This document shows positions 36,740-46,079 of a stretch of DNA of 64,000 nucleotides, piece by piece (position 1 is the stretch's first letter; every line of letters starts with the position of its first letter). The notes under the pieces were generated by a model, which worked only from the letters and a program-made list of their open reading frames with translations, did not search any database and was not told the origin of the DNA. Source of the stretch: Halomonas sp. GT (GTDB lineage Bacteria > Pseudomonadota > Gammaproteobacteria > Pseudomonadales > Halomonadaceae); contig NZ_CP020562.1 of the NCBI RefSeq assembly GCF_002082565.1, forward strand, positions 1,984,001 to 2,048,000, read 5' to 3'. Both the position numbers and the translations under genes were made by a program.

Positions 36740-36990
36740 CCTGCTAGCGCTACCTTAGGCGCCCAAGCCCCACCACCTCCTATCAGCTATAAGATATTGT
36801 TCTTAATAATCTTTTGAAAGCCTCACTATAGAAGCGCTATGTTTGAGTTGGACACCAGACGCAGCATTTACTAATCCAAAATCGCAATATTGGCGCATTT
36901 GGGATTTGTAATGGACGACTCTACGAGCCGTCCACTTCGCCAAGCTTAGGCGTCCACCGGGACTAACACCTTCGCTGAGGCTCAAACGGG

Positions 36991-38340
36991 ATGACAAATT
37001 TTTCACTTAAGAGAAAGATCACGGAATCAGCAATTAAGCATGCTCAAAGCAAGGGCATTCGCACTATCCACGACATCGAAATTAGTGGTTTTATGTGCAC
37101 AATTTACAGACGTGACCTCATAACGTTCTCGTTTCGCTACCGCTCAAAACTGACTTCCAAGCGGCCGGTCATGAAGATTGGCCGATACCCATCTGTATCT
37201 GCTGACGAAGCCAGAGAAATCGCAAAAAAAATGTCGCTGGGACTGGCCAAAGGAATAGAGCCTAGGCTCGAAGAAGATGCCGCCATCAAGGCTCAAAAGC
37301 ATATCGAAGAACAACAACGCCTGCAGGATGCAACGATTATCAAAGTATTCCTTGATACCGTTTATCGGCCACACAAAGAGCGTATGAAACGAGGCAACGA
37401 AGACCTTGAAAGACTTGATCGTCATTTTAAGCCCTGGTATCAGAAACGCATGCCTGAACTCAGCAAGGCTGACGTAACTAGGTGGCACCATGAGCTTGAA
37501 AAAACAGGCTTAGCGTTTCTCACCATCAAACGTTCCTACGATGTGCTTCAAAATATGCTTAACATCGCAGTTGAAGAAAAATTCATACATGAGAACCCAA
37601 TCAAGAATGTAAGGCTTAAGAGACCAGTCGCTGGGGATGATCAAGGTATTGATGCTATCCGCTCCCGCCGTGCTTTAACGGACAGAGAAATCGACGGACT
37701 CTTTAGGGGGCTTGCCATCTATACCCAAGACCGGAAGGACATGCGGCGACGTTCACGTGCGAAAAAATCTAACCGTCACCTTCCCGACTGGGATCATCTG
37801 ACCTATGTCGACTATGTGGTTCCGGCAATTCTCGTTATCTACCATGCTGGTTTTCGTCCAGGTGATGTCTATGGATTACGCTGGGAGAACGTAAATTTTG
37901 AAACACAAATTATTACCAAGGTCATTGAGAAAACAGCACACCACAGCATACGACCAACCAGCTTCCCTATTTCGGAACCACTCTTGGAGGTTTTGCAGGC
38001 TTGGTGGGAGCAAAACGGGCGGCAAAGAACTGGCTATGTCTTTCCGTCACCTAAAACCGGCCGCCGCTTATCTGCCAGTGCCCTAGGACGACATCCTTGG
38101 GCAGCTGTCAAAAAATTTGGGGGGTTAGATGAAAACCTTGACCTATATACGCTGCGCCACAATTTTGCATCCCAGCTCATTATGTCAGGGGCCGATTTGA
38201 TGACTGTTATGAAGCTAATGGGGCATAGAGATATTGCAACGACCATAGAGCACTACGGCCACTTAACGGCAGACCACATCCGCAACGCTCTAGATGCTTT
38301 GAATCGTCCCGCCAAAGCAAAACCGCCATTCAAATACTGA
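36991..38340 (+). CDS. int: tyrosine recombinase / integrase
   Basis: The 449-residue integrase is of the island/P4-like class with an N-terminal arm-binding domain, a core SAM-like domain (approximately 105-200) and a C-terminal catalytic domain. Catalytic residues are present: Arg289 (AGFRPGDVYGLRW), Arg389 in YTLRHNFAS, His412 in LMGHRD and the nucleophile Tyr422 in EHYGHL. The first His of the HxxR box is Tyr, a common variant. The gene points towards the tRNA-Pro gene that served as target. It is intact, so excision may still be possible. Confidence 0.93.
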   Translation: MTNFSLKRKITESAIKHAQSKGIRTIHDIEISGFMCTIYRRDLITFSFRYRSKLTSKRPVMKIGRYPSVSADEAREIAKKMSLGLAKGIEPRLEEDAAIKAQKHIEEQQRLQDATIIKVFLDTVYRPHKERMKRGNEDLERLDRHFKPWYQKRMPELSKADVTRWHHELEKTGLAFLTIKRSYDVLQNMLNIAVEEKFIHENPIKNVRLKRPVAGDDQGIDAIRSRRALTDREIDGLFRGLAIYTQDRKDMRRRSRAKKSNRHLPDWDHLTYVDYVVPAILVIYHAGFRPGDVYGLRWENVNFETQIITKVIEKTAHHSIRPTSFPISEPLLEVLQAWWEQNGRQRTGYVFPSPKTGRRLSASALGRHPWAAVKKFGGLDENLDLYTLRHNFASQLIMSGADLMTVMKLMGHRDIATTIEHYGHLTADHIRNALDALNRPAKAKPPFKY

Positions 38341-38352
38341 AGACCTCAACAA

Positions 38353-38382
38353 CCTCTGCTCTAGTGCTATCAAGAGCAGAGG
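38353..38382. terminator. bidirectional terminator between int and the antitoxin gene
   Basis: Perfect 10-bp arms CCTCTGCTCT / AGAGCAGAGG with a 10-base loop between convergent genes. Confidence 0.75.
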
Positions 38383-38383
38383 C

Positions 38384-38602
38384 TCAGTTATTCATGCCAT
38401 CGAGCGGAGCATCCCATCCCTCAACATAATCAATCTCATCTTTCATGCAACCATATAGCTGTTCTACATTGTTTTTATCAGCATGCGGCACAAGCTGAAC
38501 GCAAGATTCTTCACTCATAGAAATGATGACCTCTTCGCCTGCGAGAGCTTTCCGGATAAGGGAATAAAGTTGTTTTTCTGCCGCGTGAATAGACACTCTC
38601 AT
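38384..38602 (-). CDS. orphan Phd/YefM-type antitoxin
   Basis: The 72-residue protein fits the Phd fold. It has an N-terminal DNA-binding segment (MRVSIHAAEKQLYSLIRKALAGEEVIIS, shown here only as position 1-28), a CVQLVP strand and a C-terminal toxin-neutralising tail ending WDAPLDG. In most loci the toxin gene (PIN/VapC or Doc) follows directly, but here the antitoxin stop is 44 bases from the end of int and no toxin frame exists. It is therefore an orphan, possibly acting as a decoy against a toxin elsewhere. Confidence 0.75.
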   Translation of the reverse strand: MRVSIHAAEKQLYSLIRKALAGEEVIISMSEESCVQLVPHADKNNVEQLYGCMKDEIDYVEGWDAPLDGMNN

Positions 38603-39070
38603 AATTTACAACCACCAAGTAGCATGGGCTCATCTATACATTGTGGTAGAAGAACCACCAGAGTGCGAGCAGCAGCATCCGACCGAAACATGCTCAACCA
38701 GCCAGCTGCATTTATTGGTTGGTTCCAGAGGCTAGCCGTTGTGTCTGGCAGTGGCCGAAGAATATGAGAGGCATTGGAAGCCTGATCGCTACTCAATAGC
38801 ATCAAGGCAACTGTTGAATGAGCAAAAAGGCGCAAATGATCTAGTCAAGCGCAATGTAGGCGTGGGCGATATTATGGAAAAGTTAGTAGTTTTGCAGTCC
38901 AAGCTGTTCGTAAAACAGAAGGGAAACTATTCACTTAGTTCTTTGATCATGTTAAAAAAAAGCCAGCACGGTGGCTGGCTTTCTTCGGCGTCCATCTGGA
39001 CTAGCAATGGATTACCGAGTCATGTTGCGGTTCATTAAGACTTTCTAGGATACCGCAACTGATTGAATTC
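38603..39070. other. non-coding right arm of the element
   Basis: About 470 bases with short open frames only. One plus-strand frame (VAEEYERHWKPDRY...) has protein-like composition but no start site or recognisable family and runs through a terminator. I treat it as debris of a lost gene. Confidence 0.5.
38959..38982 (+). terminator. rho-independent terminator inside the element
   Basis: AAAGCCAGC / GCTGGCTTT with a 6-base loop and an A-run before it. It may mark the end of a gene that has been lost. Confidence 0.75.
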
Positions 39071-39117
39071 TTTGGTCGGAGTGACAGGATTCGAACCTGC
39101 GACCTTTGCAACCCCAT
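39071..39117. repeat. proximal attachment-site copy inside tRNA-Pro
   Basis: The matching 47-bp direct repeat of 36693-36739, located at the 3' half of the intact tRNA gene. Confidence 0.93.
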
Positions 39118-39149
39118 TGCAACGCGCTACCAAGCTGCGCCACACTCCG
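39073..39149 (-). tRNA. tRNA-Pro (GGG)
   Basis: A 77-nt cloverleaf on the minus strand with acceptor CGGAGTG pairing with CACTCCG, anticodon GGG and encoded CCA. It is the integration target of the adjacent element and remains complete. Confidence 0.96.
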
Positions 39150-39274
39150 ATGCCTTGGATATCAGCAAATGTTAACTAACATCGTTTGCCTCAAGACGGT
39201 GCGTATACTAGCGCTTTCTTAACCAAATGAAAAGCTCTTTTTGCGCTTTCTTTTCAATTGCTTGCCGCTAGCCC

Positions 39275-40084
39275 TTAATCAATGCTCTTGAGTAGCAATG
39301 CCATTGCATCATATACCTTAGGCGTCGTTACAAGCAGTTGTTCTGGATAGAGATCAGCGGGAATGCCGTCAGGCACCTCAGATAAATGCCCCACTTTCGC
39401 ACCTGCTTCGCGAGCAATGACCCAGCCCGCGACAAAGTCCCATGGTGAAACGCTTTCGTAATACGCATCTAAACGCCCGCAAGCAACATCACACAAGTCA
39501 ATTGCGGCTGCGCCATTGCGGCGAACATCCTGACAGTTCGTCAACACAGCTTCCAAACGGGGTAAAAGCTGTTTGCGAGCATCTTTATCGTAGGGAAAAC
39601 CGGTGGCTACCAGGGTACTTTCCAGCGTATCCGCTTCACTTGGCTTGATCGGCTGCTGATTGCAAAACGCACCTAACCCTTGTGCGGCACTGAAGGTATC
39701 ACCCAAGAAAGGTGCGTGAACAACGCCTACTTTACCAACGCCGTTTTCTATCCAGCCTATCGACACCGCCACATGCCGCAGACCTTGGGCAAAGTTGACG
39801 GTCCCATCGATAGGGTCTACCACCCACAGCTGCTCGACGGGGGTATGCAGCGCACGCTCGGGGCTCAGTTCTTCACTCAGCTTGGCTTCACCAGGAAAAT
39901 GCTCCTCCAGGCGTTGGCTAATTAGTGTATCAACTGCCACATCAACATCGGTAACCAGCTCAATACCGGCTTTTAAACGTTGACTGAAGTCTTGCTGTTC
40001 ACGGGCGCGGCGTATCATATCGCCTGCCTCCTCCGCAATGCGTACTGCTAGCGCCAGCCGCTCTTCTAAAGTGTAGGTCGTCAT
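39275..40084 (-). CDS. inositol-monophosphatase-family phosphatase
   Basis: The 269-residue Mg2+-dependent phosphatase carries motif 1 DPIDGTVNF (approximately 90-98) and motif 2 WDFVAGWVIAREAGAKV. Family members hydrolyse inositol phosphates, 3'-phosphoadenosine 5'-phosphate or histidinol phosphate; SuhB also has an RNA role. It lacks neighbours that would settle the substrate. A GGAG ribosome site precedes the start. No symbol is given because SuhB, CysQ and HisN types are hard to separate by eye. Confidence 0.9.
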   Translation of the reverse strand: MTTYTLEERLALAVRIAEEAGDMIRRAREQQDFSQRLKAGIELVTDVDVAVDTLISQRLEEHFPGEAKLSEELSPERALHTPVEQLWVVDPIDGTVNFAQGLRHVAVSIGWIENGVGKVGVVHAPFLGDTFSAAQGLGAFCNQQPIKPSEADTLESTLVATGFPYDKDARKQLLPRLEAVLTNCQDVRRNGAAAIDLCDVACGRLDAYYESVSPWDFVAGWVIAREAGAKVGHLSEVPDGIPADLYPEQLLVTTPKVYDAMALLLKSID

Positions 40085-40179
40085 TCACGCTCCTTACTTG
40101 CTGGTTTTACATTGCCTAAACATAAGCCCAGCTTAAGCGGTGGCGCATGGCATTACCATGACAGCGGAAGAAACCATTT

Positions 40180-40638
40180 TTAACGAAGCGCATCTACCAG
40201 CACATCAACAACGACGCGAGTAGCGGCTTCAATGAGTACGACATCAGCACCAACACGCTCCCATTCGTAGCCGGGATATTGGGGAAGTTGAGATGCCAAC
40301 GGACCATCAAAGCGTTTTGCAATTCCCGGAGGAAGGGGTTTACCGCGTTCTAAGTTACGCTGAATACCCGGCGGCAATGGCTGGGCACGCGGTGCATCGT
40401 ATTGCCGCAACAGGCGTATCAGTTCACGTTCGTTGATACGAGGAAGATCCACAACGCGTTCATCGCGATGGCGCCGCTCATGTCGGCCTATATCCTGTCC
40501 GCCACGCTGACGATCGGCGTGTTGACCGTTGTCTCTAGCGCCATGGGCGGGCGCGTGGGCAGGCTGTGCAACTGCTGCCACCTGCCAAAACAGGGTGCAA
40601 ACTAACAAGCAAGCGCTAAGAGGGATTGATTTCATCAT
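40180..40638 (-). CDS. CigR/RcnB-like periplasmic protein
   Basis: The 152-residue protein has an N-terminal signal peptide (MMKSIPLSACLLVCTLF..., cleavage probably after VAQPAHA). A His/Arg/Asp-rich segment follows, then a repeated LPPGI motif (PLPPGIQRNLERGKPLPPGIAKR) and a C-terminal VLIEAATRVVVDVLVD strand. The paired LPPGI and terminal strand are seen in the CigR and RcnB-like families. Function in non-pathogens is unknown. It is monocistronic. Confidence 0.65.
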   Translation of the reverse strand: MMKSIPLSACLLVCTLFWQVAAVAQPAHAPAHGARDNGQHADRQRGGQDIGRHERRHRDERVVDLPRINERELIRLLRQYDAPRAQPLPPGIQRNLERGKPLPPGIAKRFDGPLASQLPQYPGYEWERVGADVVLIEAATRVVVDVLVDALR

Positions 40639-40713
40639 CGGCTCCTTATGATCAGGAGCGTTAAGTGTAGAGAGTAAATGCGCAGGCAGTGTGGACGCTT
40701 GATATTAATAACG

Positions 40714-40736
40714 AAACCCCACGCAAAGTGGGGTTT
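40714..40736. terminator. terminator downstream of pilA
   Basis: Perfect 9-bp arms AAACCCCAC / GTGGGGTTT with a 5-base loop, 33 bases after the pilin stop on the minus strand. Confidence 0.85.
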
Positions 40737-40768
40737 AATAATCGTCTCAGCCGTTAGAACGTTTGGCT

Positions 40769-41191
40769 TTAATCATCTTCGCGTACAATGCTGCCGTCTG
40801 AATTGAGAGTTACATTAACTCCACGATCTGTAACCAAACCCAGAGTGGTTCCATCACCTGCGTCACCCTCAATTATAGAAATAAGTGTTGGATTATCTTC
40901 CTCAAGAGCCACACCGTCTGAGTCATCATCACCAGCAGTAAGGCAGGACTGAAATGTGAAAGAAAAATCAGTCTCTTCATTAAACGTGCTGGCTGCAGTA
41001 TAACCGCTTCTAAAAGAACTCAGCTCACCCTCACAAGCAGCTGCAGATGCGCGATCCAAATAATTACCATACTGCGGCACGCCGACAGCAGCGAGCACAC
41101 CAATAATCGCGACAACAATCAGCAGCTCGATCAAGGTGAAACCACGCTGCTTGAAACGGCGGGGTTGGTGCGTTTGAGTAGGTTGCATCAT
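40769..41191 (-). CDS. pilA: type IV pilin (major prepilin)
   Basis: The 140-residue prepilin has a 17-residue basic leader ending in Gly followed by [19 protein letters not shown], the class III signal cut by PilD. The globular part has two cysteines (SAAACEGEL and SCLTAG) that can form the D-region disulfide and a very acidic loop ([12 protein letters not shown]), as expected in a salt-adapted organism. It reads leftwards, away from pilBCD, which start 245 bases to the right. Confidence 0.93.
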   Translation of the reverse strand: MMQPTQTHQPRRFKQRGFTLIELLIVVAIIGVLAAVGVPQYGNYLDRASAAACEGELSSFRSGYTAASTFNEETDFSFTFQSCLTAGDDDSDGVALEEDNPTLISIIEGDAGDGTTLGLVTDRGVNVTLNSDGSIVREDD

Positions 41192-41435
41192 AAGAATCCC
41201 TTGCGGTTATTGATCGTTTATTAGTGTACGGAGCGGGCCAAATCGGCTTAGAGAAACACATCTCACATTATCCGACCCTTTCCGTATTAGCAATGAACGA
41301 TCTCATGCTTTTATTACTCGCTATTCAACCCTTTGATCAATGACAGCATCACCCTTTCGTTGGGGCATGCGAGTACCTTGCGTAAGCTGAATATGGTACA
41401 AGGTGGCTTACATTTGCCATACCGCTGAGATCGCT

Positions 41436-43190
41436 ATGAGCCAATCTGCCCCAGAGTCTACGCTGAGCCATGCGACCTTACATGGCGGCCTGCGCGGTAT
41501 CGCTAAACGGCTGGTGAAACATGGCGTGCTGACCGATGCTCAGGCGACTGTCGCGGAAAGCACGGCAGCAGAGCTTGAAGTGTCGCTGTTACAGCATGTG
41601 GTCGATAGTGGGCTAGTAGAGTCAGGCGCAGCAGCACTGGCCGCTGCCTGGGAGTATGGTTTACCTGTTGTTGACCTAGATGCCATCCGTATTAATGCAC
41701 TGCCTCCTGCCAACGACTACCCCGTTAAAATATTAGAGCGCCTGGATATTCTTCCCCTGGCACGCCACGGGCATCGTCTAACTGTTGCGGTGCCCTACCC
41801 CGCTACGCTTACCCAGCTGGATGAGCTGCAATTTGCCACTGGGCTAAGCGTAGATGGCGTACTGGCGCCCGCTGACCAACTTAAAAACACCCTAACGCAG
41901 TATCTGGCGCAAAATGAACGCAGCATGCTGGATGAGCTGGAAAACGTCGATGACGCCGTCAGCGCGCTGAATATTGTTCAGCTTGGCGAGGATGAGGCGA
42001 CCTTTGATAAAGCGGTAAAAGATAGCGAAGACGCCCCTGTCGTTAAATTCGTTAATAAAATACTGTTAGATGCCATCAGTCGTGGCGCTTCCGATATTCA
42101 CTTTGAGCCTTATGAAACCCAGTACCGGGTGCGCTTTCGCATTGATGGCATGCTAATTGAAATTGCTCGTCCGCCTTTTGCGTTACGTCACCGTATTGCG
42201 GCACGTTTGAAAATCATGTCTCGGCTGGATATTTCTGAACGGCGACTGCCTCAGGATGGCGCGATCAAGTTACAGCTTTCACGCACCCGTTCAATAGATT
42301 TTCGGGTGAACTCACTGCCCACCGTATTCGGTGAAAAAATAGTATTACGCCTGTTAGACCCGGCCTCTGCCCAGCTTGGTATCGAACAACTAGGCTTTAG
42401 CCCGGAACAACAAGCCGCCTACGAACATGCGCTAAAAAAACCCCAAGGCATGATTTTAGTTACCGGGCCGACGGGTAGCGGTAAAACAGTGACGCTTTAC
42501 ACAGGTATTAATATTCTCAACCAAATCGAGCGCAATATCTGTACCGCTGAAGACCCGGTAGAAATTAAAGTGTCCGGCATCAATCAGGTTAACGTTCTCC
42601 CTAAAATTGGCTTGAACTTCGCTAGTGCTTTGCGCGCCTTTCTACGCCAAGACCCTGACGTGGTGATGGTAGGTGAAATTCGTGACCTGGAAACCGCCGA
42701 AATTGCCGTAAAGGCAGCCCAAACAGGCCACTTAGTGCTATCTACGGTACATACTAACTCAGCTGCTGAAACGCTAACCCGGTTAGCGAATATGGGCGTC
42801 GCCTCCTATAACATTGCAAGCTCCGTTAGCTTGATCATTGCCCAGCGCTTGGCGCGTAAGCTGTGCAACCTGTGTAAAACACCCGCTAAGATTCCGGCCG
42901 AAGCGCTGCGTAAGGCTGGCTTTAGCCAGCAGGATATTCGCAATGGCACAATTTATTCGCCAGTTGGCTGCAAACAGTGCACCCAGGGCTACAAGGGGCG
43001 TATTGGTATTTATGAAGTAGTGCCCATTACCGATGCCATGCGCCAATTGATTATGCGTGATGGTGATGCGCTGGATATTGATCAGCAAGCCCGCCGCGAA
43101 GGCTACCCCAGCCTTCATCAGCGTTGCTTGAGTCGCGTACTGGATGGCAGTACCAGCTTGGAAGAAGTTAACCGCATCAGCAAGGAGTAA
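41436..43190 (+). CDS. pilB: type IV pilus assembly ATPase
   Basis: PilB powers pilus extension. The 584-residue protein has an N-terminal MshEN-type (c-di-GMP-binding family) domain, then the GspE/PilB ATPase core with Walker A GPTGSGKTVTLY, the Asp box, Walker B DPDVVMVGEIRD and the His box. It ends with a zinc tetracysteine (CNLC ... CKQC). A GTG start 33 bases upstream is possible; I prefer the ATG. It is the first gene of pilBCD-coaE-yacG. Confidence 0.96.
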   Translation: MSQSAPESTLSHATLHGGLRGIAKRLVKHGVLTDAQATVAESTAAELEVSLLQHVVDSGLVESGAAALAAAWEYGLPVVDLDAIRINALPPANDYPVKILERLDILPLARHGHRLTVAVPYPATLTQLDELQFATGLSVDGVLAPADQLKNTLTQYLAQNERSMLDELENVDDAVSALNIVQLGEDEATFDKAVKDSEDAPVVKFVNKILLDAISRGASDIHFEPYETQYRVRFRIDGMLIEIARPPFALRHRIAARLKIMSRLDISERRLPQDGAIKLQLSRTRSIDFRVNSLPTVFGEKIVLRLLDPASAQLGIEQLGFSPEQQAAYEHALKKPQGMILVTGPTGSGKTVTLYTGINILNQIERNICTAEDPVEIKVSGINQVNVLPKIGLNFASALRAFLRQDPDVVMVGEIRDLETAEIAVKAAQTGHLVLSTVHTNSAAETLTRLANMGVASYNIASSVSLIIAQRLARKLCNLCKTPAKIPAEALRKAGFSQQDIRNGTIYSPVGCKQCTQGYKGRIGIYEVVPITDAMRQLIMRDGDALDIDQQARREGYPSLHQRCLSRVLDGSTSLEEVNRISKE

Positions 43191-43198
43191 CGCGCGAC

Positions 43199-44428
43199 AT
43201 GGCTAACGCTAAAGCACGCCGCACAAAGCCAGCGCCGCTACACCGCTGGAAGTGGGAAGGCAAAGGGCCACAAGAACGAGCCATGCGAGGCGAGCTAATT
43301 GGCCGTACTAAACCCGAAATCATTGAACAACTCGCTAAGCAGCGTATTGTCGCCACTAAAGTTCAAAAACGCAGCAGCTTTAGTGGACGCGGCAAAGTAA
43401 CCAACGTCGACATCATGATTTTTGCACGACAAATGGCCACCATGGTGCGGGCAGGTATCCCTATTCTTCAGGCGTTACAAGCCGTTTCTGAAAGCCTTAA
43501 AAAACCCGCGATGGTGGCACTAACCCAGCAAATCATGGAAGACGTCTCCTCTGGTGACAGCCTTTCCAGCGCCATGGCAAAACATCCCAAACAGTTTGAC
43601 CGCCTGTTTGTTAACCTGGTCGATGCAGGGGAGCAAGCTGGCGCACTTGACCAGATGTTGGAGCGGATAGCCAGTTATAAAGAGAAAGTTGAATCACTCA
43701 AAAATCGTGTCAAAAAAGCACTCTGGTACCCTACTGCGGTGATGACCATCGGTGTCGCCGTTACCATGCTGCTGCTCATCAAAGTCGTGCCTGAATTTGA
43801 GAGTATGTTTCAAGGTTTTGGCGCAGAGCTTCCGGCACTCACTCAGTTCACGGTTAACTTATCAGACATGGCCCAGACGTACTGGCTACAAACACTTGGC
43901 ACACTAATCGGCAGCATCACGCTGTTGAAAGCTGCAGCGCGACGCTCACCACGCGTTGCTTATCAGCTAGATAGTTTAATGCTTCACCTGCCTATCCTTG
44001 GTGATATTTTGCACAAATCGGCTGTCTCTCGATTTACACGTACCTTAGCGACTACCTTTACTTCAGGCGTGCCACTTATTGAGGGACTCGAAACTGCTGC
44101 AGGAGCAGCGGATAACCGCGTGTATATCAAAGCTATTAATGAAGTGCGCCAAGATGTAACTACCGGGCAGCAGCTGCATTTTGCCATGCGTATGACCAAT
44201 CGTTTTCCAGCGCTAGCCGTTCAAATGGTGAGTATTGGTGAGGAAGCCGGCTCGCTGGATGCCATGCTTAACCGGGTCGCAGATTACTACGAAGAAGAAG
44301 TCGATAACAAAGTAGACGCCCTGACCTCGTTAATGGAACCAATTATTATCGTTGTCCTTGGTGCGCTAGTGGGCGGTGTTGTTGTCTCCATGTATCTGCC
44401 TATTTTTGAAATTGGCACCGCACTGTAA
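43199..44428 (+). CDS. pilC: type IV pilus inner-membrane platform protein
   Basis: The 409-residue protein contains two T2SSF domains (FARQMATMVRAGIPILQAL, FTRTLATTFTSGVPLIEGL) and three membrane helices with the last at the extreme C-terminus. It is the platform on which PilB acts. It starts 8 bases after pilB, so translation is probably coupled. Confidence 0.96.
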   Translation: MANAKARRTKPAPLHRWKWEGKGPQERAMRGELIGRTKPEIIEQLAKQRIVATKVQKRSSFSGRGKVTNVDIMIFARQMATMVRAGIPILQALQAVSESLKKPAMVALTQQIMEDVSSGDSLSSAMAKHPKQFDRLFVNLVDAGEQAGALDQMLERIASYKEKVESLKNRVKKALWYPTAVMTIGVAVTMLLLIKVVPEFESMFQGFGAELPALTQFTVNLSDMAQTYWLQTLGTLIGSITLLKAAARRSPRVAYQLDSLMLHLPILGDILHKSAVSRFTRTLATTFTSGVPLIEGLETAAGAADNRVYIKAINEVRQDVTTGQQLHFAMRMTNRFPALAVQMVSIGEEAGSLDAMLNRVADYYEEEVDNKVDALTSLMEPIIIVVLGALVGGVVVSMYLPIFEIGTAL

Positions 44429-44489
44429 ATACACCGTTCACTGGCAATTTCCAACGCATACACGAACTTCCCCAAACTATAGGAATACC

Positions 44490-45335
44490 ATGGGTTTACC
44501 GCCAAGCTTTTACCTCTTTTTTGCTTTACTGATCGGCCTCTGCTTGGGCAGTTTTCTTAACGTTGTCATCACTCGTTTACCCGTTATGCTGATGCGCCGT
44601 TGGCGCAATGAAGCACGCGTCTCTCTTGAGCTAACCGAAGAAACGTCTCCCCGCTTTAACCTTGCCACTCCAAGGTCAATGTGCCCACGCTGTGAACAAC
44701 CGATTGTTTGGCACGATAACCTACCCTTAATAGGCTGGCTAAAAAGATGTGGCAAATGTGCCCATTGTCAAACACCCATCAGTGTACAGTACCCACTCGT
44801 TGAGCTAATGGGCGGCGTGCTAGCAGTCACGATTGTGGCTTTGCATGGCCCGACGCTAAGCGCACTGTTTATCTATGGCGCTTGTTTAACGCTACTTGCT
44901 TTGGCAGTGATCGATTTTCGTACCTATTTACTCCCTGATATGTTGACCCTACCGTTGTTGTGGGCTGGCTTAGCCTATCAATTGTTCTTTCAGCCTCTGC
45001 TGCTCCCCAGTGCTGTTATCGGCGCGATGGCAGGCTATCTTGTGCTTTGGACCTTTTACTGGGTATTTAAGCTCATAACAGGTAAAGAAGGCATGGGATT
45101 TGGGGATTTCAAATTACTGGCCGCCCTTGGCGCTTGGGTAGGTTGGAGCATGTTACCGCTGGTGCTTATTTTATCAGCAGGTATTGGTGCAATAGTAGGA
45201 CTAGCCGCTCAGGCTCTATCTCCTCGACTGCGTGGCCAACCTCTTCCCTTTGGCCCCTTTCTTGCGCTAGCGGGCTGGATTTGTTTACTTGTGGGCAACG
45301 AGTTAATGGCACTCTACACGTCGTTGCTTTATTAA
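44490..45335 (+). CDS. pilD: prepilin peptidase / N-methyltransferase
   Basis: PilD cleaves and N-methylates prepilins. The 281-residue protein has the N-terminal domain with two CxxC pairs (CPRC...CGKCAHC). The catalytic Asp residues lie in VIDFRTYLLPD and in the G-x-G-D type motif GFGDFKLL, and there are about eight membrane helices. I start at MGLPPSFYL; the open frame extends upstream into the spacer without homology. Confidence 0.96.
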   Translation: MGLPPSFYLFFALLIGLCLGSFLNVVITRLPVMLMRRWRNEARVSLELTEETSPRFNLATPRSMCPRCEQPIVWHDNLPLIGWLKRCGKCAHCQTPISVQYPLVELMGGVLAVTIVALHGPTLSALFIYGACLTLLALAVIDFRTYLLPDMLTLPLLWAGLAYQLFFQPLLLPSAVIGAMAGYLVLWTFYWVFKLITGKEGMGFGDFKLLAALGAWVGWSMLPLVLILSAGIGAIVGLAAQALSPRLRGQPLPFGPFLALAGWICLLVGNELMALYTSLLY

Positions 45336-45374
45336 TCCAAACGTCAGTTTTGTTCAATCTTTTGGGGAGCATGC

Positions 45375-45971
45375 ATGATCATTGGGCTAACAGGTGGTAT
45401 TGGATCGGGAAAGTCTACCGTTGCCCGTGCGTTTGAAGAACTCGGGGTTGGCTGGGTAGATGCCGATGATGTCGCGAGAGAAGTCGTTGCCGTTGGCGAA
45501 CCTGCGCTAGCCGCTATTGCCGAACACTTTGGTGAAGACGTATTGAACTCCGACGGAACACTGAATAGATCAGCACTGCGCACCATCATTTTTGAAAATC
45601 CTGCGCAACGGCAGTGGTTAGAATCGGTCACTCATCCTAAGGTACGAGAACGCCTTCTTTTGCATCTTGACCGCCTACAGGCGCAGTCGCCCTATGTCTT
45701 GTTAGTGTCTCCTCTGCTTTTTGAGTCTGGCCAAGATAAACTGGTTCATCGTACGTTAGTCATCGATGTGCCCGAATCGCTGCAATTAGCGCGTACGCTT
45801 GCCCGGGATGGGGTGAGTGAATCCCAGGTGCGTGCTATCCTCGCCGCCCAACTTCCACGTGAAGAACGCCTTGCTAAAGGCAATGATGTCATCGATAACA
45901 GTGGTGACCATGCGGATATGATGCGCCAGGTAATCCAACTGGATTGTCGTTATCGCGCCGAGTGCACTTAA
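45375..45971 (+). CDS. coaE: dephospho-CoA kinase
   Basis: CoaE performs the last step of coenzyme A synthesis. The 198 residues have the P-loop GGIGSGKST near the N-terminus, DADDVAREV and the VSPLLFESG segment. GGGGAG precedes the start. Its position after pilD and before yacG is the common gammaproteobacterial order. Confidence 0.97.
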   Translation: MIIGLTGGIGSGKSTVARAFEELGVGWVDADDVAREVVAVGEPALAAIAEHFGEDVLNSDGTLNRSALRTIIFENPAQRQWLESVTHPKVRERLLLHLDRLQAQSPYVLLVSPLLFESGQDKLVHRTLVIDVPESLQLARTLARDGVSESQVRAILAAQLPREERLAKGNDVIDNSGDHADMMRQVIQLDCRYRAECT

Positions 45972-46079
45972 CGACGTGCTTGAGCAGCACCTGAGCAGCA
46001 CTTAAGCACATATTTAATACAGCACTTGATACCGCAATTGATCCCAGAAATGGGAGTACTTTTGAAACAGGAGATTGTC

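Larger units (their letters stand above)
36740..39070. mobile_element. 2.4-kb integrative element in tRNA-Pro(GGG)
   Basis: The segment lies between 47-bp direct repeats at the 3' end of tRNA-Pro. It holds a tyrosine integrase, an orphan Phd-type antitoxin and about 470 bases of non-coding debris. The tRNA is intact at the right end, as expected after site-specific integration. Its small size suggests a remnant of a larger island or a minimal satellite. Confidence 0.88.

Noticed and set aside
36700..36770. Second functional tRNA-Pro at the left repeat
   Set aside because: The 5' acceptor strand is missing and the anticodon arm is disrupted; it is an attachment-site remnant.
38739..39038. 99-codon frame in the right arm of the element
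   Set aside because: No ribosome site, no family and it runs through a terminator hairpin; treated as debris.
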